Below are positions 25,287 to 33,337 of a stretch of 64,000 bases of DNA, piece by piece (positions within the stretch are counted from its first letter, which is position 1; each line of letters opens with the position of its first letter). This stretch comes from Mangrovibrevibacter kandeliae. Lineage in GTDB: Bacteria > Pseudomonadota > Alphaproteobacteria > Rhizobiales > Rhizobiaceae. The stretch lies in contig NZ_JANIFJ010000004.1 in the NCBI RefSeq assembly GCF_024519155.1, positions 310,001 to 374,000 of the forward strand. Direction: 5' to 3'. The notes below the pieces were generated by a model. The model saw nothing but the letters and a program-made list of their open reading frames with translations. It did no database searches and was not told the DNA's origin. Both the position numbers and the translations under genes were made by a program.

Positions 25287-25335
25287 CGTCTCCTCCGATC
25301 TGGCTTCGTTTTTGCCGTCTGCTCGCGGTCGGACC

Positions 25336-26295
25336 TCAGCCGTTCGCCTCGACGCGCGCGCCGTGGTTCAGCCCCTCGACGATCGCGATCTCCAGCCCTT
25401 CGCAGAGGCCGGTGCGGGCGAGCGCCGCGACGGCCGCCTCGGCCTCGTCCTGCGCGGCGGCGAAGGCGAACCCGGCCGAGCCCCAGGAGCTCTGCCCGAT
25501 GCCGTGCGTGCCAGCCGCCGAGAGCGCGCGCAGCGCCGCTCCGACCCTGGTGCTGGTGAAGACGCCGCCCTGCGCAGGCGCAAAATGCGAACCGACTTTC
25601 AGCTGGATCTCGGCAATGGCACGGCCGAAGGCGGAAAGATCCTCCTCGGCCAGCGCCGGCAGAACCTGCATCAGGGTGAGGCGGCAGATCTCCGCCGCCT
25701 CCGAAGCGGGAAATGTCGGCAACGCCCGGAAGGCTTCGATCTCGGCGGCGCCGGACAGACCGCGATGGGCGGGATCGCGGACTATGATCACCCGCCAGGC
25801 GGCCGGGAAGGGTAGGCGGGCGATCATCGGCGGGGTCGCCTCCGAAGCGCCCTTGCCGCCGTCGACGACGATACCGCCCGTCGCGAACAGACCGGCGCCG
25901 AGGCCGGAGCGACTGCCGCGCCCGAGGCGGGCGGCCATCTCATGCGGGTCGAAGGGGCGCTCGTGCAGCGCGCACAGTGCGGCAGCGACGGCGAGCGCCA
26001 GCTGGGTGCCGGAACCGAGGCCGGAATGGGCGGGGATGGCCTCCTCGATCGTCAGGCGGTGACCGCGCGGCAGATCGAGGAGATCGGTCAGACGCGTCAG
26101 GTGCGCCGCGGCGCGCTCGGCCTCGGGACCGTCGACTCGCGTCGTTCCGGCGCGCTCGACGGAGAGCCGCGTGGCGACGTCCGAGACCGAGAGGCCGATG
26201 CCGCCGAAGCGCCGGCCGAGGCCCCCATTGAGGTCGAGAAAGCCGAGATGCAGGCGGGCGGGCGCGCACACGCTGACGACGTCCGGTCTCACCAC
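25336..26295 (-). CDS. mptG: Beta-ribofuranosylaminobenzene 5'-phosphate synthase
   Basis: MptG condenses PRPP with p-aminobenzoate, the committed step of the tetrahydromethanopterin arm. The 319-residue GHMP-like protein has VCAPARLHLGFLDLNGGLGR, the glycine-rich loop IPAHSGLGSGTQLALAV near residues 87-103 and HGIGQSSWGSAGFAFA near the C terminus. GTG 26295 (or GTG 26292) is the start. The gene is divergent from the pterin dehydratase-like gene over 66 bases, and 49 bases separate it from mtdB downstream. Confidence 0.92.
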   Translation of the reverse strand: MVRPDVVSVCAPARLHLGFLDLNGGLGRRFGGIGLSVSDVATRLSVERAGTTRVDGPEAERAAAHLTRLTDLLDLPRGHRLTIEEAIPAHSGLGSGTQLALAVAAALCALHERPFDPHEMAARLGRGSRSGLGAGLFATGGIVVDGGKGASEATPPMIARLPFPAAWRVIIVRDPAHRGLSGAAEIEAFRALPTFPASEAAEICRLTLMQVLPALAEEDLSAFGRAIAEIQLKVGSHFAPAQGGVFTSTRVGAALRALSAAGTHGIGQSSWGSAGFAFAAAQDEAEAAVAALARTGLCEGLEIAIVEGLNHGARVEANG

Positions 26296-26361
26296 ACCCT
26301 GCCTTCCTGTGCCCCAGTCGTTCTATTATCCTTTGCCGTCACACGGCAAGGGAGACGAACC

Positions 26362-26805
26362 ATGACCGAGGCGACCCACGACGACGCGGTGGTGGAGGCC
26401 CGGCTCGCCGCCGAACTGCCGCATTGGCGGCTGGAGGGCGGCTGGATCCGCCGCACCTACCGGACGCACGGGTGGAAGGGCACGCTGATGGTCATCAACG
26501 CGGTCGGCCATCTCGCCGAAGCCGCCTTCCACCATCCGGACATCTGCGCCTCCTACGCCTTTGTCGAGGTGCGGCTGATGACGCACATGCCGAAGGGCAT
26601 CACCGACAAGGACTTCGCCCTGGCCCGGAAGATCGAGGAGGTCGTGGGCTGGCAGCCGGGGCTCGAGGGCGGGCCCCTGACCGGCACGCCGGACGACCCG
26701 CGCTTCGCCTACATCCGGTATGACAAAGGCGGAGGCGCGCGCGGCAGGCCCGACGTGACCGCCATCGGTACCCGAGGTCTTCCGTCCTCCGGCGCCATGC
26801 CCTAG
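26362..26805 (+). CDS. Pterin-4a-carbinolamine dehydratase-like protein
   Basis: The 147-residue protein has the PCD/DCoH signature AEAAFHHPDICASYAFVEVR followed by LMTHMPKGITDKDFALARKI, preceded by GGWIRRTYRTHGWKGTLM. Ordinary dehydratases (about 100 residues) recycle 4a-hydroxytetrahydrobiopterin; this cluster-associated version is longer, with an extra C-terminal stretch. In H4MPT methylotrophs the gene is linked with fhc, and a pterin isomerisation or accessory role is inferred. ATG 26362 follows AGGGAGA. It lies 31 bases before fhcB. Confidence 0.83.
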   Translation: MTEATHDDAVVEARLAAELPHWRLEGGWIRRTYRTHGWKGTLMVINAVGHLAEAAFHHPDICASYAFVEVRLMTHMPKGITDKDFALARKIEEVVGWQPGLEGGPLTGTPDDPRFAYIRYDKGGGARGRPDVTAIGTRGLPSSGAMP

Positions 26806-26836
26806 AACAGGGTACGGGTGCCAGGAAGCGGGAAGC

Positions 26837-27949
26837 GTGACCACAGCTTGGATCGACGGGGAGGCGGCCGAACACGCGGCGGCGATCGCGGCGGCGGCAG
26901 GGCGGATCAGGGCGAGCCGACACCCCCTTTTCACCGGCGACTACGGCGACGTCGCCACCACGCGCGCCCTGCTGCGGCTCGCCGCGCAAGCGGGTGGGGC
27001 GGTCGACCAGCAAAATGCAGCAGCGGCTCTGGGCTGGCTGTCCGTGCTGCGGGAAACCGGCAGCTTCGTCGGCGCTCCCGCCGAGATCCGGCGCCGCGCG
27101 GACATGCTGCTCTTCGTCGGGCCGAATGCCTTGCAGGCGGCGCCCGAGCTCGCCGATTTCGTCTTGACCGAACAGCCCGACCTCGGTCGTGGCAAGGGCG
27201 GGCCGCGTCGCGTGCTGTGGCTCGGCGGGCCGGCCGCGCTGCCCGATCTGCCGGGCGGCGGAAGGGTCGAGGCAGTCGCCTGCGCTCCGGGCCAGCTGCG
27301 TGCGGCGCTGTCAATGCTGCGTGCCGGCGTGTCCGGGCAGCGCTTCGGCAAGGGGCCTCTCGCCACCGATGTCATTCATGCGCTGGCCGTGACGTTGCGC
27401 GAGGCCCGCTTCGGCGCGCTCGTCTTCGCCGCCTGCGACCTCGACGAACTGGACCTCGAGATGCTCCTCGGCCTGGTGGCCGACCTGAATGCCGAAACAC
27501 GTTGGACGACGCTGCCGCTGAGCGGCGACCCCGCCGCCTTCGGTGCGGCGCAGGTGGCGACCTGGACGGCCGGCTGGCCGCTACGCCTCGGCTTCGGGCG
27601 CGGCGTGCCGGAGCACGACCTCTGGCGCTTCGACGGCGCGCGGCTGGCGGCAAGCGGGGAGTGCGACCTCGTTGTCCACCTCGGATCCGGCGAGGCCGAT
27701 CTGCCCGAGGCCTTCCGCGAGCTGCCGCTGATCGCCGTCACGTCCGACGCGACCGCCTGGCGCAGCGAGCCCGCGATCCGCTTCACCGTCGCCTCCACCA
27801 GCGCCGGCCATCTCATCCGCTTCAACGAGCTCTGGGGCAGCTTCGTCGCGGCCGCTCCCGGCACGGCGTCGGATCGCCCGTCGCCGGCCGAGCTGCTCGA
27901 TGGCATCGCCGAAGCCCTCGATGCGGCCAGCCAGGAGGAGGCGGCCTGA
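26837..27949 (+). CDS. fhcB: Formyltransferase/hydrolase complex subunit B
   Basis: FhcB is the 370-residue relative of formylmethanofuran dehydrogenase subunit B. It keeps segments such as HPLFTGDYGDVATTRALLRL, AGGAVDQQNAAAALGWLS and FTVASTSAGHLIRFNELWGS, but is shorter than the archaeal enzyme and lacks an evident molybdopterin Cys motif. In bacteria this subunit is believed to be structural rather than redox-active. GTG 26837 is preceded by GGAAG; its stop overlaps the fhcA start by one base, giving the usual fhcBADC order. Confidence 0.93.
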   Translation: MTTAWIDGEAAEHAAAIAAAAGRIRASRHPLFTGDYGDVATTRALLRLAAQAGGAVDQQNAAAALGWLSVLRETGSFVGAPAEIRRRADMLLFVGPNALQAAPELADFVLTEQPDLGRGKGGPRRVLWLGGPAALPDLPGGGRVEAVACAPGQLRAALSMLRAGVSGQRFGKGPLATDVIHALAVTLREARFGALVFAACDLDELDLEMLLGLVADLNAETRWTTLPLSGDPAAFGAAQVATWTAGWPLRLGFGRGVPEHDLWRFDGARLAASGECDLVVHLGSGEADLPEAFRELPLIAVTSDATAWRSEPAIRFTVASTSAGHLIRFNELWGSFVAAAPGTASDRPSPAELLDGIAEALDAASQEEAA

Positions 27950-29580
27950 TGCTGACCTGTCTGAAGGGCGGCCATGTCGTCGATCCGGTCGCCGGCCTCG
28001 ACGGCCCGGCGGATCTGTGGGTCGAGGACGGCCGCGTCGTCGAGGCACCCGACGGCCCGAGGCCGGACCGCATCATCGACTGCGCCGGTCTCGTCGTCAT
28101 GGCGGGCGCGATCGACATCCACTCGCACATCGCCAGCGGCCACGTGAACACCGCCCGCCTGCTGCTGCCGGAGTTCCACAAGGCGTTCCAGGCCCGGCCG
28201 GGCGCGACGAAGCTGTCGCAGATCGGCTGGACGGCCGAGGAGACGGGCCTGCGTTACGCCGAGATGGGCTTCACGCTCGTCGTCGAGCCCGCCATGGCGC
28301 CGTCGAGCGCGCTGCATTCGCACCTCGAGCTCGCGGACATCCCGATCATCGACAAGGCCGCACTGGTCGTCCTCGGCAATGACGATGTCCTGCTGTCGCT
28401 GATGCGGGCGGGCGAGAGCCCGCAGGCCATCGAGGATTACGTTGCCTGGACGGTCGGGAGCGCCCGTGCGCTGGGGGTCAAGACGATCAATGCCGGAGGT
28501 TCGGCCGCCTTCAAGGACAATGTCCGCGCCTTCTCGATCGACGACGAGGTGCCGGACTACGGGGTGACGTCGCGGGCCATCGTCAAGACGCTGCAGTCGG
28601 CGGTGACCGGCCTCAAGATCCCGCATCCCCTGCACGTCCACTGCAACAATCTCGGCATCGCCGGCAGCGCGGACTCGGCCGCCGCGACCATCCAGTCGGC
28701 GGAGGGCCTGCCGCTGCACCTCGCCCACCTGCAGTTCTACGGCTATGGCGCGGGCGGCAAGCGCGGCTTCTCTTCGGAAGGGCAGCGGCTCGCCGAACTC
28801 GTCAATGCGCGGCCCGAGATCACCGTCGACATCGGCCAGGTGATGTTCGGCCCGACCGTGACGATCTCCTCCGACGAACTGCGCCAGTTCGCCGGACGCA
28901 CCGCCGGCTCGCCCGGCAAGTACGTCATCATGGACGGCGAGGCGAACGGCGGCGGCGTCGTGCCGATCGACTACAAGGAGACGAGCTACTATTCGGCGCT
29001 GCAATGGGCGATCGGGCTCGAGCTGTTCCTCCTCATCAAAGACCCCTGGCGGGTGTTCTTCACCACCGATCATCCGAACGGCGCGCCCTTCACCGCCTAT
29101 CCCGAACTGTTCGCGCTGCTGATGGACAGGGACGTGCGCGCCCGTTGGCTGGAGATGCTGCCGGACGCGGCGGTCAAGGCCACCTGCCTGACCGAACTCG
29201 ACCGCGAGTACACGCTCGCGGAGATCGCGATCATGACCCGCGCGGCACCGGCGCGGCTGCTCGGTCTGCCCGACCGCGGGCATCTGTCGCCGGGCGCCGT
29301 CGCCGACATCGCCGTCTATCGGCCCGGCGAGGACAAGGCGCAGATGTTCGCCAGCGCCGCCTGGCTCCTGAAGGACGGCGAGGTGGTGGTGGAAAACGGC
29401 GCGGTCACGCGGCGCCGCTTCGGCAAGGCGCTGGCGCTCAAGGCCGAAACCGACGCGGCGATGGGTCGGCGGATGGAGCGCTACATGCAGGACAGATACG
29501 GCCTGCCGGCGCACTGGTTCGCCGTGCCGCAGGATGCGCTCGGCCGGGAGACGCCGTTCGGCTGGGTGGACATGCGATGA
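27949..29580 (+). CDS. fhcA: Formyltransferase/hydrolase complex subunit A (formylmethylofuran hydrolase)
   Basis: FhcA is an amidohydrolase of 543 residues. It hydrolyses formylmethylofuran to formate, the exit of the H4MPT pathway. Visible motifs are the zinc pair AIDIHSHIASGHVNTAR (near residue 55), HPLHVHCNNLGIAGS, LHLAHLQFYGYG and FFTTDHPNGAPFTAYPELF, all typical of the subunit. ATG 27949 overlaps the fhcB stop by one base (TGATG), and its own stop overlaps fhcD by four (ATGA), so the four subunits are translated together. Confidence 0.96.
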   Translation: MLTCLKGGHVVDPVAGLDGPADLWVEDGRVVEAPDGPRPDRIIDCAGLVVMAGAIDIHSHIASGHVNTARLLLPEFHKAFQARPGATKLSQIGWTAEETGLRYAEMGFTLVVEPAMAPSSALHSHLELADIPIIDKAALVVLGNDDVLLSLMRAGESPQAIEDYVAWTVGSARALGVKTINAGGSAAFKDNVRAFSIDDEVPDYGVTSRAIVKTLQSAVTGLKIPHPLHVHCNNLGIAGSADSAAATIQSAEGLPLHLAHLQFYGYGAGGKRGFSSEGQRLAELVNARPEITVDIGQVMFGPTVTISSDELRQFAGRTAGSPGKYVIMDGEANGGGVVPIDYKETSYYSALQWAIGLELFLLIKDPWRVFFTTDHPNGAPFTAYPELFALLMDRDVRARWLEMLPDAAVKATCLTELDREYTLAEIAIMTRAAPARLLGLPDRGHLSPGAVADIAVYRPGEDKAQMFASAAWLLKDGEVVVENGAVTRRRFGKALALKAETDAAMGRRMERYMQDRYGLPAHWFAVPQDALGRETPFGWVDMR

Positions 29581-30488
29581 GCGAGTCCCTGATCCGCAAC
29601 GGTGTCGTCCTCGACGACAGCTTCGCCGAGGCCTTTCCGATGCGCGGCACCGGCATCGTCATCACCGCCGTCAGTGAGCGCTGGGCGCTGGAGGCGGCGC
29701 GCTCCTTCACCGGCTTCGCCACTTCGGTCATCGCCTGCGGCTGCGAGGCCGGCATCGATCGCCTGCTGACGCCGGAGGAGACGCCCGACGGGCGCCCGGG
29801 CGTGATGGTGCTCCTCTTCGCGATGGACAGCGCATCGCTGGAAAAGCAGCTCGCCACCCGGCTCGGCCAGTGCATCCTCACCAGCCCGTCCTCGGCCTGC
29901 TACGCCGGGCTGGAGGCGGAGGACCAGATCCCGCTCGGCAATGCCATCCGCTACTTCGCCGACGGCTGGCAGGTCTCCAAGAAGTTCGCGGGCAAGCACT
30001 ACTGGCGCATGCCGGTGATGGAGGGCGAGTTCGTCTGCGAGGCGACCACCGGCATGACCAGGGCGGCGGTCGGCGGCGGCAACATGCTGCTGCTCGCGCG
30101 CGACGCGGACCGCGCGCTCGCCGCGGCGGAAGCCGCGGTCGAGGCGATCTACAGGGTGCCGGGCGCGATCATGCCGTTCCCCGGCGGCGTCGTGCGCTCG
30201 GGCTCGAAGATCGGCGGCAAGTACAAGGGCATGATGGCCTCGACCAACGACGCCTACTGCCCGACGCTGAAGGGCATGGTCGACACGGCGCTCGATCCCG
30301 CAGTCGGTTCGGTGCTCGAGATCGTCATCGACGGGCTCTCGGACGCGAGCGTGGCCGAGGCCATGCGGGCCGGGCTGAAGGCTGTGGTCGAACTCGGCCC
30401 GGAGCAGGGCGCGCTGCGGATCGGCGCCGGCAATTACGGCGGCAAGCTCGGGCCCTTCCACTACCACCTCAAGGAGCTCGCGCCGTGA
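29577..30488 (+). CDS. fhcD: Formyltransferase/hydrolase complex subunit D (formylmethylofuran:H4MPT formyltransferase)
   Basis: FhcD moves the formyl group from formyl-H4MPT to methylofuran. The 303-residue protein has FAEAFPMRGTGIVITAV at residues 16-32, EAGIDRLLTPEETPDGRPGV, ILTSPSSACYAGL and GSKIGGKYKGMMASTNDAYC, matching Ftr-type formyltransferases. It is soluble and works inside the Fhc complex. The start overlaps the fhcA stop (ATGA) and its stop overlaps the fhcC GTG by four bases. Confidence 0.96.
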   Translation: MSESLIRNGVVLDDSFAEAFPMRGTGIVITAVSERWALEAARSFTGFATSVIACGCEAGIDRLLTPEETPDGRPGVMVLLFAMDSASLEKQLATRLGQCILTSPSSACYAGLEAEDQIPLGNAIRYFADGWQVSKKFAGKHYWRMPVMEGEFVCEATTGMTRAAVGGGNMLLLARDADRALAAAEAAVEAIYRVPGAIMPFPGGVVRSGSKIGGKYKGMMASTNDAYCPTLKGMVDTALDPAVGSVLEIVIDGLSDASVAEAMRAGLKAVVELGPEQGALRIGAGNYGGKLGPFHYHLKELAP

Positions 30489-31294
30489 GTGGCCTGACCT
30501 TCACCCTGCGCGCCGAGCCGGAGGAGCGGCTCGACCTGTCGCCGCTGGTGCCGTCGCGCCTTTCGGGCTCCAGCGAGCGGGAGATTGCCGCGCTGCCGAT
30601 CGGCACGACCAAACGGGGGCTCACGGTCGGCGACGTCTTTGCGATTATGATGGGCGAGGCCGACGCCATCCGCTTCGACGGCGGCTCGGCACGCTTCGAC
30701 AATCTCGGCTTCGCCATGCAGGGCGGCGAGATCCGCGTTACCGGCGACGTCGGTGCCTGTCTCGGCCGGCGGATGGCCGGCGGGCGGCTGGTCGTCGAGG
30801 GCAATGCGGGTCCGTTCGCCGGTTCCGGGCTGCTCGGCGGCGAGGTCGTCGTCGGGGGCAATGCCGGCGACCGTCTCGCCGGCCCGCTCGGCGGCGAAAT
30901 GACTGGCATGCGCGGCGGCTTCCTCCACGTGACGGGGTCTGCGGGACGGCGCGCGGCGGATCGGATGCGGCGCGGCGTCATCGTCGTCGACGGCGACGTC
31001 GGCGAGGATGCGGCGAGCCGGATGATCGCGGGCACGCTCCTCGTCGGGGGCCGTGCGGCGGACGGCGCCGGCACCCTCATGCGGCGCGGCACGGTGATCG
31101 TCGCTGGCGGGGTGTCCGAGCTCGGTCCGACCTTCCTCGACAACGGCGTCGCGCAACTCCTCGCGCTGCGCCTGATGGCGCGCGGCTATCCCGGCATCGG
31201 CTGGATCGGCGAACGACTTGCCCGGCCGATGCGCCGGTTCGGCGGCGATACGGCGGCGCTCGGCAAGGGCGAGGTCTTCGTTCCGGCCGGCTGA
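30485..31294 (+). CDS. fhcC: Formyltransferase/hydrolase complex subunit C
   Basis: FhcC is the beta-helix subunit of 269 residues. Its sequence is a run of GXXG-type turns (GGEIRVTGDVGACLGRRMAG, GGRLVVEGNAGPFAGSGLLG, GGEVVVGGNAGDRLAGPLGG), like FwdC and the glutamate synthase C domain. It helps bind methylofuran in the complex. It starts with GTG overlapping the fhcD stop and closes the operon; nothing beyond it continues the pathway for 118 bases. Confidence 0.95.
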   Translation: MSGLTFTLRAEPEERLDLSPLVPSRLSGSSEREIAALPIGTTKRGLTVGDVFAIMMGEADAIRFDGGSARFDNLGFAMQGGEIRVTGDVGACLGRRMAGGRLVVEGNAGPFAGSGLLGGEVVVGGNAGDRLAGPLGGEMTGMRGGFLHVTGSAGRRAADRMRRGVIVVDGDVGEDAASRMIAGTLLVGGRAADGAGTLMRRGTVIVAGGVSELGPTFLDNGVAQLLALRLMARGYPGIGWIGERLARPMRRFGGDTAALGKGEVFVPAG

Positions 31295-31412
31295 CCGCGC
31301 CGTCGCGACTCGGCTCCTGCGGGCCGCCGCGAGCCAGGGCATCCGCAGGCCTGTTTGTCGCGTATCTCGTGACTGGTGGGCACCGTCGCGTCGACCGCCG
31401 TGGGAGCCGTCC

Positions 31413-31619
31413 ATGATCGATCTCATCCTGTCCGTCTGTCTTCTCGCCGATCCCGGCACCTGCCGGGAGGAGCACCTGCACTACGAGAGCCGCGGGTCGC
31501 TCGCGCAGTGCATGATGCTGGCGATGCCCTATGTCGCGGAATGGGCGGGCGAGCATCCCCGCTGGACGGTGAAGACCTGGCGCTGCGACTGGCCCCAGCG
31601 GGAGGGCCAGCCCACCTGA
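31413..31619 (+). CDS. Small Cys-containing hypothetical protein
   Basis: This 68-residue frame reads MIDLILSVCLLADPGTCREE at the start, with a middle EHLHYESRGSLAQCMMLAMP and an end HPRWTVKTWRCDWPQREGQP. Four Cys and several Trp are spaced in a way I associate with small conserved proteins of Hyphomicrobiales, though I cannot name a family. The N terminus is hydrophobic and might be a short signal or anchor. A short gap separates it from fhcC; it may share its transcript. Confidence 0.65.
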   Translation: MIDLILSVCLLADPGTCREEHLHYESRGSLAQCMMLAMPYVAEWAGEHPRWTVKTWRCDWPQREGQPT

Positions 31620-31679
31620 GGTTCGGGTCGAAGGCATTTTCCCTTCAATCGGCCCGAAGATGGGTGCCCGTGTGTCGCC

Positions 31680-31696
31680 TGCGCATTTATTGGGCA
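31680..31696. promoter_or_regulatory. Weak candidate NtrC-binding site upstream of urt
   Basis: TGCGCA-N5-TGGGCA keeps part of the TGCACC-N5-GGTGCA pattern (four of six bases in each arm). It lies about 160 bases before the sigma-54 promoter, a distance usual for an enhancer. The match is imperfect and the call tentative. Confidence 0.3.
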
Positions 31697-31846
31697 TGCA
31701 ACCCTTCTGATGGCTCGCGAACGGGCAGCACGCCCGGTGCCTGCATCCGTCGCTCCCACCGGGTCACACGCGTCTTGCGGCCGCGCGGCAAGGCCGCTCT
31801 ATCACCTCGAAGCGCTGCGGCGTCTCCGCGCATCGCCGGCTGGAAC

Positions 31847-31861
31847 TGGCACGAGGCTTGC
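31847..31861 (+). promoter_or_regulatory. Sigma-54 (RpoN) promoter of the urea transporter operon
   Basis: TGGCACG, four bases (AGGC), then TTGC reproduces the -24/-12 consensus, with GG and GC correctly spaced. Transcription would start near 31873, leaving a leader of about 43 bases before the urtA ATG. Sigma-54 control fits nitrogen-limitation activation by NtrC. Confidence 0.78.
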
Positions 31862-31915
31862 GACTGCCGCCACGGTGCCCGTGCAGGCGGGCCGTCAACG
31901 CTGGAGGTGAGATTG

Positions 31916-33208
31916 ATGAAGTCGGGTCGCAACTGGCTGCGCGGGGGTATCGCAGCTCTGGGGTTTGCCGCGCTCGGTGCCACGGGCGCGCTGGCGCAGG
32001 AGGGAGACACCATCAAGGTCGGCATCCTCCATTCGCTGTCCGGCACGATGGCCATCTCGGAGACGACCCTCAAGGACGTCATGCTGATGCTCATCGACGA
32101 GCAGAACAAGAAAGGCGGCTTGCTCGGCAAGAAACTCGAGCCGGTGGTGGTCGACCCGGCCTCCGACTGGCCGCTCTTCGCCGAGAAGGCGCGCGAGCTG
32201 ATCAGCCAGGACAAGGTCTCGGTGGTCTTCGGCTGCTGGACCTCGGTGTCGCGCAAGTCCGTGCTGCCGGTCTTCAAGGAGCTCGACTCGATCCTGTTCT
32301 ACCCGGTCCAGTACGAGGGCGAGGAATCCGAGCGCAACGTCTTCTACACCGGCGCCGCGCCGAACCAGCAGGCGATCCCGGCCGTCGACTACCTGATGAA
32401 CGAGGGCGTCAAGCGCTGGGTCCTCGAAGGCACCGACTACGTCTATCCGCGCACCACCAACAAGATCCTCGAGCAGTACCTCAAGGACAAGGGCGTGCCG
32501 GCCGAGGACATCAAGATCAACTACACGCCGTTCGGCTTCTCCGACTGGCAGACGGAAGTCTCGGCGATCAAGGACTTCGGCTCGGCCGGCAAGAAGACGG
32601 CGGTCGTCTCCACCGTCAACGGCGACGCCAACGTGCCGTTCTACAAGGAGCTCGCCAACCAGGGCGTGAAGGCGACCGATATCCCGGTCGTCGCCTTCTC
32701 GGTGGGCGAGGAGGAACTCGCCGGCATCGACACCGCGCCGCTGGTCGGCCACCTCGCGGCCTGGAACTACTTCGAGTCGGTCGACACGCCGGAGAACGAG
32801 GCCTTCATCAAGCAGTGGCACCAGTTCATCGGCAACGACAAGCGCGTCACCAACGACCCGATGGAGGCCCACTACATCGGCTTCAACATGTGGGTGAAGG
32901 CGGTCGAGAAGGCGGGCACCACCGATCCGGACAAGGTGATCGCGGCCCTGCCGGGCATCGAGCAGCCCAACCTGACGGGCGGCGTCTCGAAGATGCTGCC
33001 GAACCACCACATCACCAAGCCGGTGCTGATCGGCGAGATCAACGCCGACGGCCAGTTCGACGTCGTCGACGAGACCGACGACCTCGTGCCGGGCGACGCC
33101 TGGTCGGACTACCTGCCGGATTCCAAGAAGCTCGAGGCCGATTGGACCGACCCGATCAACTGCGGCAACTACAACACCGAGACGAAGACCTGCGGCGGAA
33201 CGCAGTGA
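31916..33208 (+). CDS. urtA: Urea ABC transporter substrate-binding protein
   Basis: The 430-residue protein binds urea in the periplasm. It has a signal peptide (LRGGIAALGFAALGATGALAQ), then TIKVGILHSLSGTMAISETT and SVVFGCWTSVSRKSVLPVFK, with FYPVQYEGEESERNVFYTGA; these are hallmarks of UrtA among branched-chain-type binding proteins. ATG 31916 has GGAGG about eight bases upstream. A hairpin between urtA and urtB (33256-33280) may raise urtA over the membrane subunits. Confidence 0.96.
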   Translation: MKSGRNWLRGGIAALGFAALGATGALAQEGDTIKVGILHSLSGTMAISETTLKDVMLMLIDEQNKKGGLLGKKLEPVVVDPASDWPLFAEKARELISQDKVSVVFGCWTSVSRKSVLPVFKELDSILFYPVQYEGEESERNVFYTGAAPNQQAIPAVDYLMNEGVKRWVLEGTDYVYPRTTNKILEQYLKDKGVPAEDIKINYTPFGFSDWQTEVSAIKDFGSAGKKTAVVSTVNGDANVPFYKELANQGVKATDIPVVAFSVGEEELAGIDTAPLVGHLAAWNYFESVDTPENEAFIKQWHQFIGNDKRVTNDPMEAHYIGFNMWVKAVEKAGTTDPDKVIAALPGIEQPNLTGGVSKMLPNHHITKPVLIGEINADGQFDVVDETDDLVPGDAWSDYLPDSKKLEADWTDPINCGNYNTETKTCGGTQ

Positions 33209-33255
33209 TCGACGGCTCGGCGGCGGCCGGCGGGTGCCGGTGCTGACGTGATGCT

Positions 33256-33280
33256 GCGGAGCGGCCGCCGGCCGCTCCGC
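33256..33280 (+). terminator. Stem-loop between urtA and urtB
   Basis: GCGGAGCGGCC and GGCCGCTCCGC form a perfect 11-base stem with a GCC loop, 48 bases after the urtA stop. No T-run follows. Such loops after binding-protein genes often protect the upstream mRNA or reduce readthrough, so it may be a partial terminator. Confidence 0.5.
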
Positions 33281-33337
33281 GACCGTCTCCCCGGATGCCG
33301 GACGTGGGGACGGGACTGCAGTCCGGCTCGTTCGAGG

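Noticed and set aside
26818-29580. A single 920-codon frame taken as one protein
   Set aside because: The first 370 or so codons are an out-of-frame shadow of fhcB; fhcA begins at ATG 27949 with family sequence from there.
31728-31740. GCAC-GCCCG-GTGC read as an NtrC site
   Set aside because: The half-sites are two bases too close for the NtrC pattern, which needs seven bases between GCAC and GTGC.
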